Shown here piece by piece: positions 9,352-18,154 of a DNA stretch of 64,000 bases; within the stretch, counting starts at the first letter, position 1; every line of letters starts with the position of its first letter. Made by a program: the position numbers and the translations under genes. Source of the DNA: Flavobacterium urumqiense (lineage in GTDB: Bacteria > Bacteroidota > Bacteroidia > Flavobacteriales > Flavobacteriaceae); NCBI RefSeq assembly GCF_900108015.1, contig NZ_FNVP01000001.1:641977-705976 (forward strand), given 5' to 3'. The notes beneath the pieces were generated by a model. That model searched no databases. It saw only the letters and a list, made by a program, of their open reading frames with translations, and had not been told where the DNA came from.

Positions 9352-9381
9352 ACACCCGTTTACAAGATTGCAAACGGGTGT
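9352..9381 (-). terminator. hairpin between acpP and fabF
   Basis: A 10-bp perfect stem, ACACCCGTTT and AAACGGGTGT, lies 9 bp past the acpP stop. On the minus strand it is followed by TTATTATTTTTTTT. It probably ends most acpP transcripts and leaves a fraction reading into fabF. Confidence 0.7.
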
Positions 9382-9389
9382 GTCCTTTA

Positions 9390-9626
9390 TTATTTTTTAG
9401 CTTCCTCGATGTAAGAGATTGCTTGACCTACAGTAGCGATGTTTTCTGCTTGATCGTCTGGAATTTGAATGTCAAATTCTTTTTCGAATTCCATAATAAG
9501 CTCAACAGTGTCTAATGAGTCAGCTCCTAAATCATTAGTGAAGCTTGCTTCTGTTACAACTTCGTTTTCGTCAACACCTAATTTGTCTACGATAATCGCT
9601 TTTACTCTTGATGCAATGTCTGACAT
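9390..9626 (-). CDS. acpP: acyl carrier protein
   Basis: A 78-residue acidic carrier protein that holds growing fatty acyl chains on a phosphopantetheine arm. The attachment serine is Ser37 in [17 protein letters not shown], the classic DSL motif. Its size, acidity and position upstream of fabF are all normal. A good -33/-7 promoter precedes it and a hairpin follows it, so it is likely expressed at a higher level than fabF. Confidence 0.97.
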   Translation of the reverse strand: MSDIASRVKAIIVDKLGVDENEVVTEASFTNDLGADSLDTVELIMEFEKEFDIQIPDDQAENIATVGQAISYIEEAKK

Positions 9627-9656
9627 AATCTTTAATTTTAGAATTTAATTTGTTGG

Positions 9657-9685
9657 CAAAAATAAAAAACTTTATTTTAAAACAA
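9657..9685 (-). promoter_or_regulatory. promoter of acpP
   Basis: On the minus strand, TTG (9683-9685) and TATTTTTG (9657-9664) are separated by 18 bp. This fits the Bacteroidota -33/-7 pattern, with the -7 box 30 bp before the acpP start codon. Confidence 0.65.
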
Positions 9686-9801
9686 CGAATAAGTTAATAA
9701 ATGTGACAACTAATTTATAAAATATATTTGACAAAGCCTTCTGAATGTTATTTAATTTAATTTTTTATTCCTTTTTTTGCATAATATAAATGGGTTGAAT
9801 T

Positions 9802-10371
9802 ATGAAAAAAATTGTCATTTTTGCTTCTGGATCGGGGACTAATGCTGAAAATATTATAAAATATTTTGCTGTAACAAAAATTGGAACAGTTGAAGCGGTG
9901 TTTACAAATAATCAAAGTGCCGCAGTGATTGAAAAGGCAAAAAACTATGGAGTTCCAACAATATCTTTCTCAAAAGAAGAGTTAAATGAAAGTTTTGTAT
10001 TACATAAAATAAATGAACTCCAACCGGATTTGATTGTTTTGGCAGGATTCTTATTAAAATTCCCCGAAAATATCATTGCAGCCTACCCTAATAAGATTAT
10101 AAATATTCATCCTGCATTACTTCCAAAATATGGCGGAAAAGGAATGTATGGTATGTACATTCATAGAGCAATTGTAGGGAATAAAGAAATAGAAACTGGA
10201 ATTACTATTCATTTTGTTGATGAAAATTATGATGAAGGGAATATTATTTTTCAAAAAAAGATAACTTTATCGGGAGATGAAACTCCAGAAGAAGTTGCGA
10301 GTAAAATACATCAGTTAGAACAAAAATATTTCCCGGAGGTAATTGAAAAATTGTTAGCAAAGGTACTGTAG
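9802..10371 (+). CDS. purN: phosphoribosylglycinamide formyltransferase
   Basis: A 189-residue enzyme of purine synthesis that transfers a formyl group from 10-formyl-THF to GAR. The N-terminus IVIFASGSGTNAENII is the phosphate-binding loop. NIHPALLPKYGG carries the catalytic Asn and His, and ITIHFVDENYDEGNII carries the catalytic Asp. The length is typical. It is divergent from acpP, and rnhA follows after about 40 bp on the same strand. Confidence 0.96.
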   Translation: MKKIVIFASGSGTNAENIIKYFAVTKIGTVEAVFTNNQSAAVIEKAKNYGVPTISFSKEELNESFVLHKINELQPDLIVLAGFLLKFPENIIAAYPNKIINIHPALLPKYGGKGMYGMYIHRAIVGNKEIETGITIHFVDENYDEGNIIFQKKITLSGDETPEEVASKIHQLEQKYFPEVIEKLLAKVL

Positions 10372-10413
10372 TATCACAAAAAAACTAACAATATTTAAGT
10401 CTAACAATTTACA

Positions 10414-10884
10414 ATGGAACACGAAGTACATATATATACAGATGGCGCCGCCAAAGGAAATCCTGGAAACGGCGGTTATGGTGTGGTAATGGAATGGGTA
10501 GGAAAGCCGTATAAAAAAGAATTCTATGAAGGCTTTCGTCGCACTACTAATAACAGGATGGAATTGTTGGGCGTTATTGTAGGTCTCGAAAAATTAAAAA
10601 ATCCGAACACAAGAGTTTTAGTGGTTTCTGATTCGAAGTATGTGGTAGATTCAGTTGTAAAAAAATGGGTTTTGGGCTGGGAAAAAAAAGGATTTGTTGA
10701 CAGGAAAAATTGCGACTTGTGGAAAAGGTTTTTAATTGTCTACAGAAAACACAAAGTTGATTTTAAATGGATCAAAGGACATAACAGTCATGTTCAAAAT
10801 GAAAGGTGTGATCAGCTGGCAGTTATGGCTTCGATGCAAAAACAACTTTCCATAGATGTTTTTTATGAAAGTACGTGTGAGTAA
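10414..10884 (+). CDS. rnhA: ribonuclease HI
   Basis: A 156-residue enzyme that cuts the RNA strand of RNA/DNA hybrids. Active-site acids are visible in IYTDGAAKGNPG (Asp), NRMELLGV (Glu) and VSDSKYVVDS (Asp), followed by WIKGHNSHVQNERCD, with the His and the last Asp. The length matches E. coli RNase HI. Its stop lies only 3 bp from the end of the convergent oxyR gene. Confidence 0.95.
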   Translation: MEHEVHIYTDGAAKGNPGNGGYGVVMEWVGKPYKKEFYEGFRRTTNNRMELLGVIVGLEKLKNPNTRVLVVSDSKYVVDSVVKKWVLGWEKKGFVDRKNCDLWKRFLIVYRKHKVDFKWIKGHNSHVQNERCDQLAVMASMQKQLSIDVFYESTCE

Positions 10885-10887
10885 TTA

Positions 10888-11826
10888 TTATATATGAGTA
10901 ATTGCTAATTCGCTTTTTTTATACTTATTCGAAATCAAATCTTTGTTTATTGTACTGTGGATAATGTTGGCAAGTGCTTCAATTGTTCTGATTTTTGCAT
11001 AAGGCCGATGATAAATAATACTCATTTCACGCACTGGAATGGGAGCGTTGAAAAAACTAACTTGCTTTTTTCTTTCGGAGGAAAGGGTGTTATAATATAA
11101 TTCGGGAATTAAAGTTAATCCGCCAAATTCGTCAATCATATTCAATAAAGTATCAAAAGAACTTGCTTCAAGTTTTAAATTTTCAACCATTTTTTCTTTT
11201 TTCTTTAAAGAGCATAATTTAATAAATTGTTCTCTAAGGCAATGGCCTTCTTCTAAAAGCCAAATTTTATGATTTCTAATTTCATCAGGTAAAATGTAGT
11301 TTTGTACTGGATCAATATCGCCATACACCATTAAAGTTTCATAAAACAAAACGATATCTTCAATTTCAGGGTCGTGTAAAGGCGTAGCAACAATTCCCAT
11401 GTCAAGTTGCCCTTCTTTCAATTGTTTTGTAATGGAATTAGTAGTTGATTCTGATATTTCTAATTTTAAGTCAGGATAGTTTTCTAAAATAGGTTTTATG
11501 ATTTTTGGCAGTAAAGAGTTTGCAATTGTTGGGATAATTCCAATTCTAATCTTCCCCTCAATTTTCCCATTAATCTTTTTGGCATTGTCTTTCAAAAGCT
11601 GGCTGTGAAGAACTACTTTTTTTGCATTTTCAACAGTTTCCATTCCAATTTCGGTAGTTTCAGTTGGATTTTTCTTTCGGTCAAAAATAATTATTTCAAG
11701 CTCTGCCTCTAATTTTTTGACCATCGTGCTTAATGTTGCTTGGGTAACATTGCAATACGCAGCAGCTTTTGTAAAGTTTTTTAATCGATCTACAGCGATT
11801 ATATATTCTAATTGTTGGATATTCAT
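10888..11826 (-). CDS. oxyR: LysR family hydrogen peroxide regulator, OxyR type
   Basis: A 312-residue LysR regulator. The N-terminal winged helix covers residues 1-60 (MNIQQLEYIIAVDRLKNFTKAA). The effector domain follows and contains the LLEEGHCLREQFIKLC segment. This matches the OxyR redox loop, in which two cysteines (HCLREQ and KLC) form a disulfide on oxidation. It is transcribed away from a catalase gene, as expected for a peroxide sensor controlling its target. ATG 11826 is preferred over the longer frame starting at 11850, because the -7 box TATCTTTG covers that site. Confidence 0.9.
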   Translation of the reverse strand: MNIQQLEYIIAVDRLKNFTKAAAYCNVTQATLSTMVKKLEAELEIIIFDRKKNPTETTEIGMETVENAKKVVLHSQLLKDNAKKINGKIEGKIRIGIIPTIANSLLPKIIKPILENYPDLKLEISESTTNSITKQLKEGQLDMGIVATPLHDPEIEDIVLFYETLMVYGDIDPVQNYILPDEIRNHKIWLLEEGHCLREQFIKLCSLKKKEKMVENLKLEASSFDTLLNMIDEFGGLTLIPELYYNTLSSERKKQVSFFNAPIPVREMSIIYHRPYAKIRTIEALANIIHSTINKDLISNKYKKSELAITHI

Positions 11827-11847
11827 GTATATAGATATTGTCAATGG

Positions 11848-11898
11848 CAAAGATATAAACTTTCAGTTATGTCAATATGTTTTTTGTCAATATTTTTG
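11848..11898. promoter_or_regulatory. divergent oxyR/catalase promoter region
   Basis: On the minus strand TATCTTTG (11848-11855) lies upstream of oxyR. On the plus strand TATTTTTG (11891-11898) lies upstream of the catalase gene. Between them are two direct copies of GTCAATAT (11871-11878 and 11886-11893), spaced 15 bp apart, the second overlapping the catalase -7 box. They are candidates for regulator binding, possibly OxyR. Confidence 0.55.
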
Positions 11899-11926
11899 CA
11901 TTAATAAATAAATTAAAAATAGTTTT

Positions 11927-13450
11927 ATGAAACAAAAAGTACTCGTCTTATCATTAGCAATATTGATAACTCAGCTAACATTTGGTCAAACGTTGACAAC
12001 AAATTCTGGAGCTCCAGTAGGAGATAATCAAAATTCAAAAACAATCGGGCAAGACGGACAAGTCCTGCTTGAAGATATACATTTGATTGAAAAATTAGCT
12101 GCCTTTGACCGTGAACGTATTCCGGAAAGAGTGGTTCATGCTCGAGGAACTGGTGCTTTTGGAGAATTTGTTGCAGCCTCTGATTTTTCAGATGTTACTA
12201 TGGCAGATTTCCTAAACAAAGCGGGTAAAAAAACACCATTATTGGTTCGCTTCTCAACCGTAACACATCAGGCAGGTTCTCCAGAAACGTATCGTGATCC
12301 TCGAGGTTTTGCAGTTAAATTTTATACAGAACAAGGAAATTATGACTTAGTGGGAAACAATTTGCCTGTTTTCTTTATTCGTGATGCGATGAAGTTTCCG
12401 GATATGGTTCATGCCTTTAAACCTTCTCCAATAACAAATGGCGCATCAGATCCGAATCGAGTATTCGATTTCTTTTCGAATGTGCCAGAATCAACACACA
12501 TGTTGACTTGGGTATTTTCTGATTATGGAATCCCAGCGAATTTTCGCCAAATGGAAGGCAATGGAGTCCATGCTTACAAATGGGTAAATGCGAAAGGCGC
12601 AGTTACTTACGTAAAATACAAATGGGTTCCGCAACAAGAAGTGCGTAATTTATCGCAAGCAGAAGCCAATCTAATTCAATCCACACAAATTGAACATGCC
12701 ACTTTGGATTTGCGTAATGAAATTGAAAAAGGGAATTTTCCAAAATGGGATTTGTATGTTCAAATGTTGAAAAAAGAAGATTTTTTGGCTCTGGATTTTA
12801 ATGCCGTCGATCCTACTAAAATTTGGCCTGAAAAAATTGCTAAACTGATCAAAGTGGGGACGATGACTTTGAATCAAAATCCTTCAAATTATTTTCAGCA
12901 AATAGAGCAAGCCGCTTTTTCGCCAGCAATTTTGATTCCGGGAATTGAGCCTTCAGAAGATAAATTATTACAAGGAAGATTGTTTTCTTATTCTGACACA
13001 CAACGCCATCGTTTAGGAGGAAATTTTCAACAAATTCCAGTAAATATGCCTAAAAATGGAGTGAATACCTATAATGAAAATGGGTATATGTCGTTGCGCC
13101 CTCAAACCGGTAATGTAAATTATCAGCCTTCAACAAATAAACCGGAGGTTAAGGATGATGCAAAATTCAAATATTCAAAATCGGAATTTGTAAACGTAAC
13201 AACTGCACAGTCAAAAATTTCAAAACCAAATGATTTTGCTCAAGCGGGCGATTTGTACCGTTCTTTTTCTAAGAAAGATCAAGATGCATTAATCTTTAAT
13301 TTATCAGGAGCGTTAAAACAAGTAAAAAACAAAGTGATTGTAGCTAAAATGATTTCTCATTTTTATCAAGCGGATAGTGATTATGGAATCCGTTTAGCAA
13401 AAGAGCTTAAAATGGATCGTAAAGAATTAGAATCTTTGATGATGCAATAA
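11927..13450 (+). CDS. katA: catalase with signal peptide (small-subunit, haem)
   Basis: A 507-residue monofunctional haem catalase that splits hydrogen peroxide. The N-terminal 20 residues are hydrophobic and end in LTFGQ, a Sec signal peptide, so the enzyme is predicted to be periplasmic. The distal His lies in RVVHARGTGAFGEF, the catalytic Asn in GNNLPVFFIRD, and the proximal haem-ligand Tyr in RLFSYSDTQRHRLG. Length without the signal is typical of the small-subunit clade. It lies next to divergent oxyR and is followed by an exported ankyrin protein after 60 bp, including a hairpin. This is comparable to katA-ankB arrangements elsewhere. Confidence 0.95.
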   Translation: MKQKVLVLSLAILITQLTFGQTLTTNSGAPVGDNQNSKTIGQDGQVLLEDIHLIEKLAAFDRERIPERVVHARGTGAFGEFVAASDFSDVTMADFLNKAGKKTPLLVRFSTVTHQAGSPETYRDPRGFAVKFYTEQGNYDLVGNNLPVFFIRDAMKFPDMVHAFKPSPITNGASDPNRVFDFFSNVPESTHMLTWVFSDYGIPANFRQMEGNGVHAYKWVNAKGAVTYVKYKWVPQQEVRNLSQAEANLIQSTQIEHATLDLRNEIEKGNFPKWDLYVQMLKKEDFLALDFNAVDPTKIWPEKIAKLIKVGTMTLNQNPSNYFQQIEQAAFSPAILIPGIEPSEDKLLQGRLFSYSDTQRHRLGGNFQQIPVNMPKNGVNTYNENGYMSLRPQTGNVNYQPSTNKPEVKDDAKFKYSKSEFVNVTTAQSKISKPNDFAQAGDLYRSFSKKDQDALIFNLSGALKQVKNKVIVAKMISHFYQADSDYGIRLAKELKMDRKELESLMMQ

Positions 13451-13468
13451 TTATAAGTAAGATTTAAT

Positions 13469-13494
13469 AAAGGGGCGTTTTTTAACGCTCCTTT
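13469..13494 (+). terminator. hairpin after catalase gene
   Basis: Arms AAAGGGGCG and CGCTCCTTT pair with one G-T wobble. The T-run after it is weak, so it may be a partial terminator or processing stem before the ankyrin gene. Confidence 0.45.
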
Positions 13495-13509
13495 AGTTAT
13501 TTTAAAAAT

Positions 13510-14025
13510 ATGAAAAAAATAATTTTTACATTATTGATTTTGATTTCTGGTTTTTTGAATGCGCAGAACAAAGATGTTTTTGAAGCAGCAAGAACAAATG
13601 ATTTAAAAACGATTGAAAACTTTGTAAAGGAAAGGAATGATATAAACCTATTAAATTCCTCCGGTTACAGTTTGCTCACTTTGTCCGTTTACAATAATAA
13701 TTATGAGGTTGCAGCATATTTGATTTCGCAAAAAGCAAATTTAGATATTCAGGATTCTTCCGGTAATTCAGCTTTGATGGGCGCTTGTTTTAAAGGGTAT
13801 TCTTCGCTAGCAAAATTGTTATTGATACACAAAGCGAGTCCAGACTTAATAAATTATAATAAGGCAAATGCTTTGTTTTTTGCAGCAACTTTTGGTCAGG
13901 AAAAATGTGTAGAAATTTTGTTGAAATATAAAATCAATACGCATCAGATGGATATTTTTGGAAAAACGGCTTTAGACTATGCAGTGAACCAAGAAAATGA
14001 GGCCATCATTTCCTTATTAAAATAA
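13510..14025 (+). CDS. exported ankyrin repeat protein (AnkB-like)
   Basis: A 171-residue protein with a signal peptide (residues 1-18, ending GFLNAQ) and about four ankyrin repeats from residue 22 on. The repeats show the usual G-x-S-L-L-x-A pattern, for example SGYSLLTLSVYNNNYEVAAYLI, then SGNSALMGACFKGY and KANALFFAATFGQ. Similar proteins lie beside catalase in other bacteria (Pseudomonas aeruginosa AnkB) and support periplasmic catalase activity. The position right after an exported catalase suggests the same role here, by inference. Confidence 0.85.
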   Translation: MKKIIFTLLILISGFLNAQNKDVFEAARTNDLKTIENFVKERNDINLLNSSGYSLLTLSVYNNNYEVAAYLISQKANLDIQDSSGNSALMGACFKGYSSLAKLLLIHKASPDLINYNKANALFFAATFGQEKCVEILLKYKINTHQMDIFGKTALDYAVNQENEAIISLLK

Positions 14026-14136
14026 AGATATTTTGATTATGTCATTATGTTTTAATAAATAAAAAATGCTTTTATTTATGGTGTAAATTATTTAAAAGCT
14101 ACTGCTTAAATTGGCAAAACTTTACGACTGAGACTC

Positions 14137-14168
14137 TTTGCAATTTTACAACTTATAAACTATCTTTG
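14137..14168 (+). promoter_or_regulatory. promoter of the PfkB-family kinase gene
   Basis: TTTG (14137-14140), 20 bp spacer, TATCTTTG (14161-14168), 23 bp before the ATG. This is one of the clearest -33/-7 pairs in the window. Confidence 0.7.
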
Positions 14169-14191
14169 CGCTTTAATTCGAAAAAGAAAAA

Positions 14192-15115
14192 ATGAATAAA
14201 TTATTGATTGTTGGAACTGTAGCTTTCGACGCAATTGAAACTCCTTTTGGTAAAACAGATAAAATTTTAGGCGGCGCAGCAACATACATTGGACTTTCGG
14301 CTTCTTTTTTTAATTTACAGTCTGCCATCGTTTCTGTAGTTGGTGATGATTTTCCACAAGAATATTTAGATTTATTAACGGATAGAAATATTGATATTTC
14401 TGGTCTTGAAGTAGTCAAAGGTGGAAAAACGTTCTTTTGGAGCGGTTTATATCACAATGATTTAAATTCAAGAGATACATTGGCAACAGAGCTTAATGTT
14501 TTGGCTGATTTTCAACCTAAAGTACCTCAAAATTTCAAAAATGCTGATGTAGTGATGTTAGGAAACTTGCATCCATTGGTGCAAAGTAGTGTTCTGGATC
14601 AAATGGAAATCAAACCAAAATTAGTAGCATTAGATACTATGAATTTTTGGATGGACTGCGCTTTACCAGAATTATTGGAAGTAATAAAACGTGTGGATGT
14701 TATTACCATTAATGACGAAGAAGCCAGACAGCTTTCCGGTGAATATTCATTAGTTAAAGCCGCCGCCTTAATTCAAGCTATGGGACCAAAATATGTGGTA
14801 ATAAAAAAGGGAGAACACGGTGCGCTTTTGTTTTATAATAAAGAAGTATTCTTTGCTCCAGCGTTACCGTTAGAAGAAGTTTTTGATCCAACAGGAGCGG
14901 GAGACACCTTTGCAGGTGGATTTGCAGGATTTATTACGCAGAGTGAAAATGTTTCATTCGAAAATATGAAAAACGCAATTATACATGGATCAAATTTAGC
15001 TTCATTTTGTGTGGAGAAATTTGGAACCGAAAGAATGGTTGATTTAGAGAAAAAAGAAGTGTTGTCAAGATTGCAACAATTTAAATCTCTTACCCAATTT
15101 GATATAGAATTATAA
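14192..15115 (+). CDS. PfkB family sugar/nucleoside kinase
   Basis: A 307-residue ribokinase-fold kinase. The N-terminal strand LLIVGTVAFDAIETPFG and the GGAATYIGLSAS glycine motif match PfkB signature 1. The C-terminal DPTGAGDTFAGGFAGFI is signature 2 and contains the catalytic Asp and the anion hole. The sugar or nucleoside substrate cannot be told from the sequence. It has its own promoter and terminator and lies about 215 bp upstream of purF. Confidence 0.92.
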   Translation: MNKLLIVGTVAFDAIETPFGKTDKILGGAATYIGLSASFFNLQSAIVSVVGDDFPQEYLDLLTDRNIDISGLEVVKGGKTFFWSGLYHNDLNSRDTLATELNVLADFQPKVPQNFKNADVVMLGNLHPLVQSSVLDQMEIKPKLVALDTMNFWMDCALPELLEVIKRVDVITINDEEARQLSGEYSLVKAAALIQAMGPKYVVIKKGEHGALLFYNKEVFFAPALPLEEVFDPTGAGDTFAGGFAGFITQSENVSFENMKNAIIHGSNLASFCVEKFGTERMVDLEKKEVLSRLQQFKSLTQFDIEL

Positions 15116-15122
15116 TGTTTTG

Positions 15123-15147
15123 AAACCTCGGAAACGAGGTTTTTTTA
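15123..15147 (+). terminator. terminator after the PfkB-family kinase
   Basis: Arms AAACCTCG (15123-15130) and CGAGGTTT (15135-15142) around a GAAA tetraloop, followed by a T-run. It begins 8 bp past the stop codon. Confidence 0.8.
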
Positions 15148-15331
15148 ATTGGAAAAAAAGAATAAAACACGAGTTACCTATATTTTCACGGCTAGAAATT
15201 AGTAGAATAGTGAAAACCGAAAGTACATCAAATCTCGTCTCCCTCTCCATTGGAGAGTTTCGTTCCGTCCCGACGCTTCGGAAATCGTGGGGAAAGAGAA
15301 AAATAATTACACAACTACAAACAACTACACA
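15148..15331 (+). other. purF leader with unusual GC-rich stretch
   Basis: A 180-bp gap. The part from about 15235 to 15295 is richer in GC than its surroundings and contains a perfect hairpin, CTCTCC-ATT-GGAGAG (15243-15257), and other small stems. It resembles an inserted short repeat. I find no protein pattern in it, although a frame is open across it. Confidence 0.4.
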
Positions 15332-17230
15332 ATGAGCGACGCTTTACAACACGAATGTGGAATAGCACTAGTTAGACTACTCAAACCGCTTGAATTTTAC
15401 AAGGAGAAATACGGAACTGCTTTCTACGGAGTACAAAAAATGTATCTCCTAATGGAAAAGCAACACAATCGTGGACAGGATGGTGCAGGTTTTGCAAGTA
15501 TAAAATTAGACATGGAGCCGGGAGAACGTTACATCAGCAGAGTACGTTCTAATCATGCACAACCTATTCAAGATGTTTTTGCACAAATAAATGATAGAAT
15601 AAATGAAGAAATGGCAGCTCATCCGGAATATGCGGACGATGTGGCTCTTCAAAAAGAAAATATTCCTTACATCGGCGAATTGTTTTTGGGACATGTTCGT
15701 TACGGTACATTTGGTAAAAATAGTATTGAAAGCGTTCATCCATTTTTGCGTCAGAACAACTGGATGCACAGAAACCTGATTTTGGCGGGTAATTTCAATA
15801 TGACTAATGTAAAAGAACTTTTTCAAAGTTTAGTGGAATTAGGGCAACATCCAAAAGAAATGGCAGATACCGTTACTGTAATGGAAAAAATTGGTCATTT
15901 TCTTGATGGCGCGGTAACTGATTTATATCAGGAATGCAAAAATGATGGACTAACTAAAAGAGAAGCATCAGCAATAATTGCTGAAAAATTAGATGTAGCT
16001 AAAATCTTGACCAGAGCTTCAAAAAATTTAGATGGAGGTTATGCAATGGCTGGACTTTTAGGACACGGCGATTCTTTTGTATTCAGAGATCCGGCAGGAA
16101 TACGTCCCGCTTATTTTTATCAAGATGATGAAATAGTGGTTGTTGCTTCTGAAAGACCAGTTATACAAACCGTATTCAATGTACCTTTTGAAAAAGTACA
16201 GGAAATTGAGCCCGGAAAAGCTTTAATAATAAAGAAAAACGGAACTGTTTCTATGCAGGAAATCCTGCCGGCTACAGTTAAAAAAGCATGTTCGTTTGAA
16301 CGTATTTATTTTTCTAGAGGAAGTGACGCTGAAATATATCAAGAAAGAAAAATGCTAGGGAAACTTATTTTGCCTGCTGTTTTGGAGTCAATTGACGAAG
16401 ACACAGACAATACTGTTTTTTCTTATATTCCAAATACTGCCGAAACCTCATTTTACGGATTGGTTGAAGCAGCTCAGGATTTCTTGAACCAAAGAAAGAA
16501 CAATTACATTCTTGAAAACAGGAATACATTGACGAAGGATTCTTTGCAAGAATTGCTTTCAGTAAAAATCCGGACGGAGAAAGTAGCGATTAAAGATGCA
16601 AAACTGAGAACGTTTATCACAGAGGATAGTAGTCGTGATGATTTAGTGGCGCACGTATATGATGTTACTTATGGTGTAATAAAACCAACAGACAATTTGG
16701 TGATTATTGACGATAGTATTGTACGTGGAACTACACTGAAAATGAGTATCATTAAAATGATGGATCGTTTGAATCCAAAAAGAATAGTAATTGTTTCCTC
16801 AGCACCACAAATAAGATATCCGGATTGTTACGGAATCGATATGGCTAAATTGGAAGGTTTGGTTGCATTTAAAGCAGCATTGGAATTATTGAAAGAAAGA
16901 AACTTGTATCACATTGTTGATGAAGTGTATGTGAAATGTAAAGCACAGGAAAACTTTAAAGACCATGACGTAGTAAATTATGTTACGGCTATATATGAGC
17001 CATTTCAGCCTCAGGAAGTTTCAGATAAAATTGCTGAAATGTTGAGTTCTCCTGAAATAAATGCAGAAGTAAAAATAATATTCCAAACAGTGGAAGATTT
17101 GCATATTGCTTGTCCAAAAAACTTAGGGGATTGGTACTTTACCGGTGATTATCCTACGGCAGGCGGTAACCGAGTGGTGAATAGGGCATTTATGAATTTT
17201 TATGAGGGAAAAGACGTAAGAGCTTACTGA
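15332..17230 (+). CDS. purF: amidophosphoribosyltransferase (long Bacteroidota form)
   Basis: A 632-residue enzyme of the first committed purine step, making phosphoribosylamine from PRPP and glutamine. Residues 1-8 are a short propeptide, and Cys9 in HECGIALVRL would become the N-terminal nucleophile after cleavage. The glutaminase domain includes QHNRGQDGAGF and GHVRYGTFG. The PRPP-binding loop is NLVIIDDSIVRGTTL. It is longer than the roughly 500-residue E. coli enzyme, with extra sequence in the middle and at the C-terminus. ATG 15332 is chosen because it gives the normal N-terminus; the longer upstream frame only adds leader sequence. Confidence 0.9.
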   Translation: MSDALQHECGIALVRLLKPLEFYKEKYGTAFYGVQKMYLLMEKQHNRGQDGAGFASIKLDMEPGERYISRVRSNHAQPIQDVFAQINDRINEEMAAHPEYADDVALQKENIPYIGELFLGHVRYGTFGKNSIESVHPFLRQNNWMHRNLILAGNFNMTNVKELFQSLVELGQHPKEMADTVTVMEKIGHFLDGAVTDLYQECKNDGLTKREASAIIAEKLDVAKILTRASKNLDGGYAMAGLLGHGDSFVFRDPAGIRPAYFYQDDEIVVVASERPVIQTVFNVPFEKVQEIEPGKALIIKKNGTVSMQEILPATVKKACSFERIYFSRGSDAEIYQERKMLGKLILPAVLESIDEDTDNTVFSYIPNTAETSFYGLVEAAQDFLNQRKNNYILENRNTLTKDSLQELLSVKIRTEKVAIKDAKLRTFITEDSSRDDLVAHVYDVTYGVIKPTDNLVIIDDSIVRGTTLKMSIIKMMDRLNPKRIVIVSSAPQIRYPDCYGIDMAKLEGLVAFKAALELLKERNLYHIVDEVYVKCKAQENFKDHDVVNYVTAIYEPFQPQEVSDKIAEMLSSPEINAEVKIIFQTVEDLHIACPKNLGDWYFTGDYPTAGGNRVVNRAFMNFYEGKDVRAY

Positions 17231-17364
17231 TAAACGATCGTGATTCCGTAATTAAACGTTTTTATATGTTATTCATCTAATTTATTTGTTTAGAACATAT
17301 AACTACTATAAATTTACTCTGCCATATAACATTAGTAGGTTAAGTTTATGGTAGATTTGGGGCA

Positions 17365-17393
17365 AAAAGGGTGGAAGCAATTCCACCTTTTTT
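17365..17393 (+). terminator. terminator after purF
   Basis: Stem GGTGGAA (17370-17376) and TTCCACC (17381-17387) with a GCAA tetraloop and a following T-run. Confidence 0.75.
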
Positions 17394-17423
17394 ATTGGAA
17401 TAAAGTCAAGAAATAAAATAAAT

Positions 17424-17463
17424 AAAAAGCGCCGATTTCAAATTTTGAAATCGGCGCTTTTTT
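17424..17463. terminator. strong bidirectional terminator before sod
   Basis: A nearly perfect palindrome with core AAAAAGCGCCGATTTC paired to GAAATCGGCGCTTTTT. It is flanked by A and T runs on both strands, about 80 bp beyond the sod stop codon. Confidence 0.85.
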
Positions 17464-17545
17464 ATAAGAGAAAAGAAAGAAGAGGCAAGATTTAAAGAAA
17501 TATTCTAATAAATCTTTTATCTAGTCTCTTTCAGCTAATAAAAAA

Positions 17546-18154
17546 TTATTTTTCTAAAGCATATCTTCTTGAAACTTCCGTCCAGTTAATTACATTGAAA
17601 AACGCTTCAATATAATCCGGTCTTCTGTTTTGGTAATGCAAATAATAAGCATGTTCCCAAACGTCCATTCCTAAAATTGGAGTTCCGCCGCAACCTACAC
17701 CAGGCATTAATGGATTGTCTTGGTTTGGAGTGCCGCATACATCTAGTTTTCCCCCTTTATGAACACATAACCATGCCCAACCAGAACCAAATTGTGTAAC
17801 ACCAGCTTTGCTAAATTTTGCTTTAAACTCTTCAAAAGTTCCAAAAGCAGCTTCAATTGCAGCCAATAAATCACCGGTCGGAAGACCACCACCGTTCGGA
17901 GTCATTACAGTCCAATACAAATTGTGGTTGTAAAATCCGCCACCATTGTTACGAACCACCATGTTTTTCATGTCAAGATTAATCAAGATATTTTCAATAG
18001 TTTTACCTTCTAAATCTGTTCCGGCAATCGCTGCATTAACATTGGTAATGTAAGCGTTATGATGTTTTGTATGATGAATTTCCATCGTGCGTGCATCAAT
18101 ATAAGGTTCTAATGCGTCATACGCATAAGGTAATTGTGGTAATTCAAATGCCAT
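17546..18154 (-). CDS. sod: superoxide dismutase, Fe/Mn family
   Basis: A 202-residue enzyme that turns superoxide into hydrogen peroxide and oxygen. Metal ligands are visible as His in MEIHHTKHH, His in YNHNLYW, and Asp and His in [13 protein letters not shown] (about residues 160-170). No signal peptide, so it is cytoplasmic. Whether the metal is Fe, Mn or either cannot be settled by eye. It is a single gene ending at a strong hairpin. Confidence 0.95.
   Translation of the reverse strand: MAFELPQLPYAYDALEPYIDARTMEIHHTKHHNAYITNVNAAIAGTDLEGKTIENILINLDMKNMVVRNNGGGFYNHNLYWTVMTPNGGGLPTGDLLAAIEAAFGTFEEFKAKFSKAGVTQFGSGWAWLCVHKGGKLDVCGTPNQDNPLMPGVGCGGTPILGMDVWEHAYYLHYQNRRPDYIEAFFNVINWTEVSRRYALEK

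Larger units (their letters stand above)
17231..17545. other. intergenic region with two terminators
   Basis: This 315-bp gap between convergent purF and sod holds two terminator hairpins (listed separately). It also has a 9-bp inverted repeat, TTATATGTT (17262-17270) and AACATATAA (17294-17302), of unknown role. I see no coding sequence. Confidence 0.5.

Noticed and set aside
15120..15335. A 71-codon frame between the PfkB-family kinase and purF
   Set aside because: It runs through the terminator and the GC-rich leader segment, with no protein-like pattern.
15332..15361. PurF seeming to lack the N-terminal catalytic Cys
   Set aside because: Cys9 follows a short propeptide, as in Bacillus-type enzymes that are cleaved to expose it, so the nucleophile is present.
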